Source: Aquincolibacterium sp041674705 (GTDB taxonomy: Bacteria > Omnitrophota > Omnitrophia > Omnitrophales > Aquincolibacteriaceae). From it: a stretch of 64,000 nt of DNA. The translations under genes were made by a program, and so were the position numbers. Positions within the stretch are counted from its first letter, which is position 1, and each line of letters starts with the position of its first letter. Location: assembly GCA_041674705.1 (NCBI GenBank), contig JBAYVF010000005.1:1-64000 (forward strand), read 5' to 3'. Positions 17,101-29,100 of the stretch are shown here, piece after piece. Under the pieces are notes generated by a model. The model saw only the letters and a list, made by a program, of their open reading frames with translations, made no database searches and had not been told where the DNA came from.

Positions 17101-20100
17101 CCGGATCCGAAGCAGCCTTTTTCAGGAATTCTGTTTAAGACTTCCGACACCATTCAACTCATTGGGCCCATTCACAATGGGGAGCGATGGGTGATTGATC
17201 TTGAACCGGAAAGCAGCTCAGGGGGCGTTCTGCTCGGGGCAGCTGGAGGTTATCTGTTGGGGAATGGCTCAGGGATTGCAACGCTGGCAGGGGGGATGTT
17301 TGGAAATGCCTTTGCAAGCGCTGCAGAGGGTGTTGTTTTAAGAACGGGATCTTTCGCGGATTCTCAAATCATGAAAGATTATTCAGTCGCATTGCCTTTG
17401 TCGGCATTGGAACATTTAGCGAAAGCCCCACCTGGTGCGCCTGTAATAACGCGCCCAGAAGTGCGTCGCCAAGCATTACAACTTCCAGAAACAGCACCGG
17501 ATACCCGGGGGACAGGTCCAGTCCGCTCGGAAGCGCGGGCAGAACTCGATCCTTCGAACTATTTCAACCTTCAATTTCCTGTCCATGACAGGGACCTTCC
17601 TTCCAGTTTTTCTCTCGTTGATTTTCAAGATAGAGACGGAAAACGGATCCATTTGCGTATCAAGGGCGATTTTTTGAATTTTAACTTAGCCACGGCACCG
17701 ATCGTTTTTCTCGAGTCCGGGGAAGGAGCCATGTGGCTGCGGAGAATAGAGCCCTCAACAGGATGGCTGAAGGCTATTGCTTTTTTGAGGAGTCGCGTGA
17801 GAGCTGGCAGACGTTGGGAATCCTCTCGGGTCGACAACCGGCATACATATATTTCTTATGATGGTGCCGGTTATCAACACGAAATAGGATATATAACGGT
17901 CCAAAACGGGATCATTACGGTCGAGGTCGATGGCGTAAGGGAGCAATTCGCCGCAGGCCGCTCGGAAACGAGGGAGGTCTTGCAACGGGATTCGGTATTG
18001 TATCCGGGGAACAGAATACGGATGGATCTGAAGCCTGGCGAGCCTCAATGGCGGGCTTTCCTGGTCGTGGTCCGTAACGATACTAAAGGCAAATTTGACG
18101 AACCGTCTGTGAGGTTTGGAGAAAGTTTTAGGGGGCGTCCTGAAGGATCTGACCGGAAAATTATCAGCGTCGCAGGGACTGTGTTGGCATTTTTTGGGGA
18201 GGATTTGTTGGGTAAGGAGGTTGTCCGCTCGGAAGCGAGGGGCGATCAATCGACCGAATTGTCTTTGCGGAAGCCTCAGCCGGTCGTTGCTCGGTCGTCG
18301 ATAAGAACATGGGTGGCTTCCATGGCAGTATTTATTTTGACAGCTTTACCTGCAAAAGCGTCTTGGTGGTGGTTTTTCGTTTTTGACTCGTTTACGACAC
18401 AATCTTCAGAGCCCTCGCCTCCAGTGGATGGGAATGCAGCGCTTATAGCCGTGGGGGCGGTTGGCCTGATGGCTGCGGGTATTTTGTTCGTTACCCGTGA
18501 CCGCTCCGAAATGCGCTCGCCCGCCGACGCTTCAGTGGCGGGCTTGACAAAGGAACAAGAGGAAGTGTTCCAGAAGTCGATCAAGAATTTAACGGACGGC
18601 ACCCCTGCGGCTCGGAAATCCGCGGCCTGGGAGTTGGGTGAACTGAAAGATCCTCGAGCGATTCCCGCATTGATCCCGGCTTTAAATGATGACGATTATG
18701 GCGTCCGCTATTTTGTCATTCGAGCGCTCGCCGCATTCAACAGTGACCCCCAAGTTGTTTCCACCCTGACTGAAAAATTGACAGATCCGGATGCCGGCAC
18801 CCGGTATGCAGCCGAGCAATCTCTGGGATCTCGCTCCGAGGCAAGGCACAGCTTTCTGACACCAGACAAACAGCATGAAGTGCAGATCGTTCTGGATTCG
18901 AACAATGAATACGGTCTTTTGATCGATGGGGTGGGGGATGGTTTCCCGGCCGACATGTCCGAAGCCGACCAGGCCTTGGCCATGGCTCAAGCTCAAAAAT
19001 GGATAAACGAACACCCGGCCGTTGCTGCCGAAGCTCCCGCGAAGCCGGCGATTGTGGCTCAGCCTGAAGTTCCGAAGGCGAGCCCCACTCCTGCATCTAT
19101 GCCGGGACGAGCGGCCGCAGCCCAGTTTGCGCGAAAGACGCCGGTAGCAGTTTCAGCCACGGCGGCTCCCGAAACGGCTTCTGTAAAAAAGCCCGGAACT
19201 TCCGCGCCAGCCATTCTTGAAAAACCGGCGGGCGGGATCGTTCTAAGCTTTAAGACGGATGCCACACCCCCACAGCAAGTGGAGGTTTTGCGCGCTGCCG
19301 GGAACGAAGATGTTTTTCTCATTACGCAAAAAGTGGGCGGCCAAGTAGCTTCCTTTTTTCTTAAGATCGACGGCCAGATCCTGAAGATCGACGATAAGGT
19401 TTTCAAGATCAACGGCCAGGCCCTGAAAAAAGAACAGGTGCAGGTCGTGATGCAGATTATTGCGCTTGCCAAGACAAAACTTGAAAAAGCCTCACGGCCG
19501 GATCTCAGCGGTCTTAAGTTAACGGAAAGAGCTTTTGGTGGTCCCGCGGACCAAAGTCCGGAGGGCAAAGCTGCCAGGGCAAAGCGGTTGGCGGCGCAAC
19601 AGGCAGCGCAGGCTGTTAAAGAAGAAGCCGCGCGCCAGGCCAGGCTCCAAAACTCCAAGCGGGTGGTGGAAGATCGCAAAGGCGGGTTGATCGATGCCCT
19701 TTATCGTTTGCCGGAAGAGAACAAACGGGTCCGTCTTGCGTGGGACAAACTATCGACGGCTTTTGAAGCTAGCGTTCTCAAGGACCGGGGCGGTGAATTG
19801 CTGGACCTGTTGAATCAGGCGAAAAAGTTTTCATCGGTCCGTACCCGGACTTATATTTTTACCGCAGTTGTCCTCGTTACGGTGCTTTCGTTTCTTATCG
19901 GGACCGGGGCTGTCATGGGGGCGCTTGTTGCGGCTTGTTGCATCGGGCTTGGCGAATTGTGGTTTTTCAGTCATTACAAACCTTCCATTCTTGATATCGA
20001 TGATGTTCTCCTGCTGATCGCGCCGCTCCAAAAGGCCCTGGACGACGTCAAAACAAAATTCAAAAAAAGCCAGGAGACGACGACTGGCACAAACGGCAAA

Positions 20101-23100
20101 ACGGTGGGGGGGTTTGGCGACGGCGTTGCGAAAGCCTCGGATGAGGCCGTGAATAAAATGGATGCTCAGCAGGAGAAAAAAGGTTCCCTCGCGGCCTCCG
20201 TGATCGTGCCAAAACTTACGGAAGTGATCGCTGGTGTTCTTGCGGATAGTTTTGCGCAAAGGCTGGCTCAAAAACCAGCGCCGCGGCCCGGCATGAACGG
20301 CTCTGTCACTCCGCCGGTTCGTTCCGAAATCCGAGGAGGTCAGAATAGTAAAGTTCAGGCTCTTTTTGAGAAAGCTGACGCCACATGGCAAGAAGAAAAC
20401 GGTGCTGTTAAGGTTCTTACTGCTGAAGTGAACAGTTTTCGGGAGGCCGTTAATCAAGTTAACGACAAGGCTGTTATTGAAAAATTACTTCTGCTGATCA
20501 GCGAAGCGGAAGAACAACTTGCCGCAGCCGGATTGCTGTTGTCCTATCACTATAGAACAACATTAAAACAGATCGTGACCGCGCGCGGAAAACAGCTTCG
20601 CTCCGGAGTGCGGGAAGAAAAACCGGTTTTTGTTACTTTGAACGTGAATACAGACCTGCAAGGGCTGAATTTCAAAGATGTTGAAGCGGCGGTCGTGAGC
20701 GGCAAGATTGCCATCGCGGAGGTTTCCGTGGATTGGGCCCGGAAGATCAAATCCGAATTCCCCGACGATACCTTCACGATCTTTATTTCTCCTTTTGACG
20801 AAGAACAAATAGCTCAGGAAATGAATAAAACCGGTCGGACCAGAGACGAAGCGATCTTTGATTTAATGCTGGTCCGGCAAAAAGAACGTGCCTTAGAAAA
20901 GCCGATCGCTGAGAAAAAGCAGCTTGCCCGCGCTATGGCCGCACCGCGTGAAATGGCGCTTCAGAGTGAATACAATCAGGTCATTGTGAGCAATGTGCTT
21001 AAGGATCTTAAAAAAGACGGATCGCGGTGGACTGGCGTGGAAGGCGACAAGATTGTTGGTCAATTTATGGCTGCGGTTGAGACCGCCAAAAAAGCCGGCA
21101 AAAAATTAATCCTCTATTCCGGGCCGTCGGCGACCGGAAAAACGCCGCTATGGGACCAGATTCAAAAAAGATATGGAGATCAATTTTCACGGATTGTGCT
21201 TTATACAACGCGTGACCGGCGCGAAGGTGAGATCAATGGCGTCGATTTCCACTTTGTATCCATTGCTGAGCTTAAAAGCCTGGAACTGGATTTGAATACA
21301 AACCCGTCGGAAATTGCAGCCATTAAGGGTGAAATACATACCCATTGGGAAGAAAATATTACTCCTTCGGTTTTTTCGCATTTATCGATTCGAAGTTTGT
21401 TTTATGCTTTAAATCACCAACCAGAGGTCAGGTTGTGGGTTGATACTTTCATGACAGGACAAGAGGACTCGGCCTATGAACATGAGGACATCGATACAAA
21501 ACCTCATTCCGAAGAAGACGTTATCGGCGCGACAAGGTCTTTTTTGCAAACGATTGCCCGAAAATTTTTGGAAGTCAGTAACGATAAGAATGAACTCGAG
21601 GTCCTTCTCATCCTCCCTGATGACATTGTTCATAAGACCTTAGTTAACGACAAAATTCGGACTCTTTCTGAGCGCTCCGAAGCTCGCTCGCTCGCCGATT
21701 TATCCGCCAAAGTTTTAGTGGAGGAAGCTTCCGTGGCGGGCTTGACAGCGGAACAAGAAAGACTGCTCCAGAAGTCGATCAAGAATTTAAAGGACGTAAA
21801 GAACGGCACTCCTGCAGCCCGCAAGTCCGCGGCCTGGGAGTTGGGGGAACTGAAAGATTCTCGAGCGGTTCCCGCATTGATCCCGGCTTTAAATGATGAC
21901 GATTATGGCGTCCGCTATTTTGTCATTCGAGCTCTCGCTTCATTTAACAGCGATCCCAAAGTCATCTCCGCGCTAACGGGAAAATTGACAGATCCGGATG
22001 CCGGCACCCTCTATGCAGTCAAGCAAGCCTTGGGATCTCGCTCCGAGATGCGCGAGTCAATATCGGCCAAGGAGGCCGACAGGCAGAATGCGCTGGCTGA
22101 GATCCGTGCCCGCATTCGCGTTATGCCCTACGAAGAGCTTTTAGTTCTTATTAAAAACGCCGGCTATACGCCTGATGATATTGGCGGAAGGCTGGACTTG
22201 AACGGCCGTGAGCAAGCCTACAGGATTCTCTCTTGGGGCAAGCAAGTCGTCGGAGACGGTTTCGGCAATTGGGTCGAAGGGGAAGATGGAATTAATGACC
22301 ATGTGCTTGGCGGTTTAGCCCTTGCCGGTCTTTTGGCAGGTATTTTTATTCCGGCCTCTACCTTTTTCTGGCATGTTCTCATCGGCGTGGGTGCTTTCGT
22401 CGCAGGACTTGTAGCCGTGATCGTGGTCGCCATTTTGAATTCTTGGTTTGCAAAACGATCTGACGAAGCAGCGTTCATAAGATTCCAGAAAAACGTCGAG
22501 GCGGCTCATTCCGACTCTCTCGGGCAGGCGATCGAGCGGGAAAAAATATTCCAGCGGGCAAAACGAGATTTGACAGAAGGTGATCCGGAGGCCCGCGAGT
22601 TCGCAGCCTGGGAGCTGGGCGCGTTAAAAGACCCTCGGGCGGTTGACGTATTGGTCCCGGCTCTTAATGACAAAGACTTTGAGGCCTGCTCTTCGGTTAT
22701 CCGAGCTCTTGCCGCCTTCAACGACGATCCTCTAGTTGTTTCTGCTCTAAAGAAAAAAATAAAGGATCCGAATCGCGGGCTCAGCTATTTGTCAGCGCAT
22801 GTCCTGGCTGAACAGAAGGATCTTGGAACCCGTCTCATTCGTCCTGCCGATGGAAGGCGATCGTTTAACCCTACGGTGTGGGGGCCTCCGGAGTGGCTGC
22901 AAGAGGTCGATAAGCTGGCGACGCGGCTTCAGGAAAGAGTTCGCGCGGCTGAAAAGGTAGGATCCCCGGAAACGGCACGGCTGAAGACGCGACTGGAGGA
23001 TGTTCTGACTATTCAAGCAACCATGAAAAGTATTTTCATGAAGATCGAGAGCCGGATTCAAGAGATTCAGAAAAGAATGAAAGGCGAGTCTTCCGAGGAG

Positions 23101-26100
23101 AGTATTCTTCAAGGTCTTGAGGCGCAGCAGCCTTCCATTCATGAGCGGGTCCTTGAAATAAAGGGACTTTACGAAAAAGCGATTTCAGTGACGCGTGCTG
23201 AAGTCCGCCGGGCAACAACAGGCGAGGCGAATAAACCGAATGTGGTGGTAAGGAAAGACGGGGCCGATCAGATCGCGGATCTGGTTTACGCAGCGACTCT
23301 GAAAAATGGCGTTCTGGCGTTTACTTCGAAGCCCGGTGAATCGATCCTGCGTAATCTCTATCACTCAACAAAGGATGGAATGCAGAAGCTGGAGCTAAAG
23401 TCGGAGGATCATTCGCTCATTCAGACCGTGATCCGGGTTGCCGTGGAGGAAAAAAAGTTTTCCGATGCCATTGTTCACGTCGGTTTGAACGGATGGGTTT
23501 TGTCAAGCGAGAACCGGTTTTTCCTAACGCCCGTTATTACGAGCATCGAATCTCCCAGTTTGCGGGAGCCGCAATTCCAGCAGGCGATGAAGGCTCTGGC
23601 TTTCAGGCCTCTCTTTGACCGTTTTTCCTACGATATTGGTATCAGGCGCCGGGTGGCTAACGCCAAAAAACTTGGGGAGCTTGGAGACCCGCGCGCTGTT
23701 CCCGTATTGATCAAGGCTTTAGGCGATATGGATAGTGATGTCACTGTAGCAGCCGCTAAAGCCCTTGGAATACTAGGAGATCCGCAGGCCATTCCCGCTT
23801 TACAGGAGGCACTTGAGGTCAAAGACGTTCTTCTGCACCAGGCTGCAACAGAAGCACTCAAGCGGATCGAATTGGTGGCAAAGGACAGCCAAACCCCAGA
23901 CGTCAGACGTCAGACCACAGCCAAAGCTTCAAATCTTAAGTCTCCAGTCTCCGGTCTTTTGTCCTCTGTCTTAATGGCGGGGGTTATGGGGATGATAGCG
24001 GGAATAGCATCTGGACAGATTGGTCGTGCGGCTGAGCCCGTTACGAAAGACACCAAAGTTCTGATCATTCGCAATAATGGTGAGTCTCTTCTGCTTGTTC
24101 CCGATGATAAAGAGACGCAAAAAGAGCCCAAAAAAACAAGAGCCAGGAAAAACTACAATGAAGGGATTGCCTCGGCTGAGGACGGGGATTATTCTCTGGC
24201 GATTTTTTTCTTTAGTGAAGCTATCAAAATGGATCCCACATTTACCGAAGCGTATAACAATAGAGGCTCTGCATATGTTCAGTCGGGCCAAGAAGCGAAA
24301 GCGCTTGCAGACTTCGAGAGAGCGACCATCCTGAATCCAACCAACTCATTAATATATTTCAACCATGGTCTGGCTCTCAGTCTGCTGGGGCGGCAAGAGA
24401 AGTCCATCGAGAAGATGACGAAGGCTATCGAGCTTGATCCGGAGTACACCGAAGCCTATAAGAACAGAGCTGTTAACTATATCTCTCTCGGACGGTACGC
24501 GGACGCTGTCACGGATGTTAGTACGGCCATCTCTCTTGGGAAGAAAGATGTTTTAATGTATAGCACTCGTGCGCAACTTTTTGTGCTTTTAGAACAATAT
24601 GACAAGGCGATTTTCGATTTTACAAAGATTATTCAGCTCGATCCTGGGAATGCCGGATATTATTTTGCGCGGGGGAATGCCTTGTTAGCGATGAAGAAGT
24701 ACGGGTCGGCTGCTGCTGATTTTACCAAGGCCATAGAACTTTCTCCCGATGATTTCAGATTTTATTATAACCGCGGCATTGCTCACGCAGCAGCAAAGAA
24801 CGCAGAGGCGTCAAAAAAAGATTTTCTGAAAGCATATAATTTGAATCCTGGGCTGAGAGATATGATTATTGACATCGCCGCTGAAATGGAACTCAAAATC
24901 GATCTCGATGCTTCTAGCGGCGACTGGCAAAAAGGTAAAAAAACAGTACCAGGCACCACGGGAACGAAGGATCGCTTTCGCTCCGAAGTCCGGCTAGCGG
25001 AGGATCAAGAGAAGGTGTTCCAGAAGGCGAAGAAGGATCTGGCTTTCAGGCCTCTCTTTGACCGTTTTTCCTACGATATTGGTATCAGGCGCCGGGTGGC
25101 TAACGCCAAAAAACTTGGGGAGTTTGGAGATCGCCGGGCTGTCCCCGCATTGATCAAGGCTTTAGGCGATATGGATAGTGATGTCACTGTAGCAGCCGCT
25201 AAAGCCCTTGGAATATTGGGAGATCCACAGGCCATTCCCGCGTTGCGAGAGGCGCTCGAGGTCAAAGACGTTCTTCTGCATCAGGCTGCCACCGAAGCCC
25301 TTGAAAAGATCCAACCGAAAGATATTCAGACGCCCTCTCAAGACGAACTGCAAATTCAATTACCAAAGATCGTGCAAGAACTCGATCGAATCCAGGACCG
25401 GCAGATAGCCTCAAACGAGGAACCCGGTTTTTCGCGCGAAGATGTGCAGGCCCTTGAAGGACAGCGCTCCGCGATCCTGGAAAAAATAAGATCGAGCCGC
25501 GCTGAGACGAGGACGCTTGTTGATGCGATGACAACAAACAGATTTTTTGAGCGCCTGGAGATGCTCAATCAGCACCGGGGAAGACTCGTGAATCTCGGTG
25601 TCTATGCGATAGAAGTTATGAAGGAATGGCTCGTGTCGGAGCACTTCAGCTCGCGGCGATATGCTTTTTCGACATTGAAAGCCGGAGGACAATTAACCGA
25701 TGCCGACGTTATTGCTTTTATAACAGCCGAATGGAAAGACAGCACTCTTTTTGCTGGTGAAAGGAATTTTATCCGAGAAGAGGTCCAAAGCATCTCAGAG
25801 GCGATGAGCCCCGCGCTACTGCCCGAGGGACTGCGGAAGATATTATTGGATACTCGCTCCGAGATGCGGACCGGGGTGTTGCCGAGGGTCGACCCGACAT
25901 CGACCGCCGCCTGGAAAGATCTCGGGGAACTTGCTCCGCTGATGAAGAAAATTCCCATAAAAAATATGTTCGAGATTGATCCCGATCGTGGCACAAGATA
26001 TTCCATCTCGCTGGGTGATGACTTGTTCCTGGATTATTCTAAAAACAAGATCGACCATGACGTTATGCAGGCGGGTTTGCGGCTGACGGATCAGACGCGA

Positions 26101-29100
26101 TTGAAAGAAGCGATCGAGTTGATGTTCGCTGGCGCGAAGATCAACGAGACTGAGGGCCGCGCCGCGCTCCACACCGCGCTCCGGGCTCCGGAAGATGCTG
26201 TGATCGAAGTGGACGGAGTGAATGTCGTCCCGGCGGTACACAAAGTCCTTCAGCGAATGAAAAAGTTCACCGACGAAGTCCGTTCGGGTGTGTGGAAGGG
26301 GTCCACCGGCAAGCGCATCAAGAATATCGTCAATATCGGGATCGGCGGTTCGGACCTCGGGCCGGTGATGGCTTACGAAGCGCTCAAGAGCTATAGCGAC
26401 AGGAACCTGACGGTTCGTTTTGTGTCGAACGTGGATGCGACGGATTTTGTGGAAAAGACCCGCGACCTCAAGCCAGAAGAAACGCTTTTTATTGTCGCTT
26501 CCAAGACCTTCAAGACTCAGGAAACCATGACGAACGCCGGGACGGCGCGCGAATGGGCTTTGCGTACGTTAAGGCCGTTGCAGAAGAATGCTCATCCTAA
26601 TGATCCGAGGGAGCAAGAGGAAAAGGACAAGGAGATCGTAGGTAAACATTTTGTGGCGGTTTCGACGGCTGAAAAGGAAGTCAAGGCTTTCGGGATCGAT
26701 ACAGCGAATATGTTCGAGTTCTGGGACTGGGTCGGCGGGCGTTATTCCATGTGGTCCGCGGTCGGTCTGTCGCTCATGTGCGCGATCGGTTACGACCGGT
26801 ATCGTGAGTTTTTGGACGGTGCGCATGAAATGGACGATCATTTCAGGACGGCGCCTTTTGAGAAAAATATTCCCGTGATCCTGGCGCTTCTCGGGATCTG
26901 GTACAACAATTTCCTCGGCGCTCAATCCTACGCGGTCCTGCCATACGACCAGTATCTGAGCCGTTTTGCGGCTTACCTCCAGCAAGGGGACATGGAATCG
27001 AACGGGAAGAGGACCGGCCGTGACGGTCAGCCCGTGACGTATCAAACAGGCCCGATCATTTGGGGTGAACCCGGCACGAACGGCCAGCATGCCTTCTATC
27101 AATTGATCCACCAAGGGACGAAGCTGATCCCCGCGGATTTCATCGGTTTCGTGAATTCCCTGAATCCGATCGGGAATCATCATGACAAGCTTACGGCCAA
27201 TCTTTTTGCGCAAACAAAAGCGCTTGCGTTCGGGAAAACCGCCGATGATGCGCGGGCGGATCTTCTGGCTGAAAACGAAGAGTTAAAAGCGGAAGGCAAA
27301 ACACCGCGGACTGATGCGGAGATCGAAGAACTCATTCGCCCGTTCGATCTTTTTGAAGGTGATAAACCGACCAATACGATCCTTGTTAACAAGCTCACGC
27401 CGCGGACGCTTGGGATGCTCGTCGCGATGTACGAACACAAGATCTTTGTGCAGGGCGTGATCTGGAATATCTTCAGCTTTGATCAGCCGGGCGTGGAGCT
27501 CGGCAAAGCGCTTGCGAAGAGGATCCTTCCGCAGCTTGCTCCGAATGCCAAGATGAATGAGCGAGAGGACAGTTCGACCCAGGGGCTTATCGCTCGATGG
27601 AAAAAAACGAAGGGTCGTTCCGAATCCCGTGTTTTTGATCTGGCCATGCTCGGCACGGTCGGGAGCGCCGGCTGGATCGATCACGCGTATTCCGCTTGGG
27701 AAAAACACCCCATTTTATCCGAAGTATGGCTCACAGTCGGAGTAGTTTTGGGCTATGCCTTTGTATTATCCTTGCTGGTTGTCTTCGCGAACCATGTCAG
27801 GAAAAGGGAAGAAGCCCTAAAGTCCGAAGAGGTTGCGCGTGCAATGGCGGCTAAGAACCTCGGCGAGATTTCGAAGGCTGATCCAAGCCTTCTGGAGTCG
27901 AAGACCCCTCGCTCGGAAACTCGGACGCAGAACTGGGACGCGGATCATTGGTTCAGGGCTCCCATGAACGCATTGGCTCACAGCAAGAAGGACCGTAAAA
28001 ATATCGTCGGGATTTGGCTGAATGCCGGCGGTCAATATTATTTTGTTTACAAAGACCGGTTGCCGAAAGCGCTGGAGCTTTACCATCGCGGGGAGATCGT
28101 TGATATTCATCAGGTCGGTGTCGACAAACAAAGCCGGCCCGTTTATTCCGCTCTGGAAGAAAAAGAAGCCGCTAAGCCCGTAGCAATGGCAACTTTTGTG
28201 CCAAAGACCTCGCTTTCCAAGCATCCGGACTTTTTCGCCTTCAATTTTGATCCCGCGAAATCTTATCGGGAAAACGTTCCCACGTTTTTGGGCCACTTGT
28301 TAGAAAAAGCCATGGAAGGCGGAACCGTTCGTAGAATCAACTCCAGCAGCTATATGATCGAGTCGGATCTTTTTACCTCAGAGCACATTACTGTCGATTG
28401 GAGCGGAGCTTCGGATATTTTGATGATCGGATTTTTAAACGACGCATACGGGTCGTTGCTAGGCTTTCGGTTCAACTTTGATCCGGAACGTGGATGGGAA
28501 AGAGTCCGGACCGTTCTGGATTATCGCGGGACACAGATCGAGGAACCGGAATTGGCAGGGAGCAACGGCACTTTTACAAGACTTCCCGCCCGGCTTCAGG
28601 GTTTCGAATTTGACGGCGCAAGGTTCACGATCAAGGCCGAACAGCAAGCGCTCGATGTTATTCTGCCGCAAAAGATCCGGGAAGCGATGAAAGATCGTAA
28701 TATCCGTTTCAATAGCCTCGAGCTCGTAGCTGAAATCGTCCCGATGTCTCGTGAAGCCGTGAGGGACATTCTTGAAAAGGCGGCTGTCTCTGTGACGCAT
28801 CAAAGAGCGGAATCGCTTTCTGCCAAAAAGGAATGGGACGAAACCTATAGTATTTTGAAAGATCTTTCCGCAGCGCTTTGGCAGGTCTTGGATAAGGATC
28901 TTCCCGGTCCGGACGTGGATTCATGGATCAAGTTCCTGACTTCCCAGGTTGGCGAGCAGCATGCCCGTCAGATCGTCGCCAATCTCCCGCAAGAGATTTT
29001 TTCCAGGGTGCGCTCAGAAGTGAGGGGCGTGGTGTTGCCGGAGGCGGTGGTGTCATCGAATCAGAGTTTGTTCAGCGATATCAGGACCGTTGCCGAAAAT

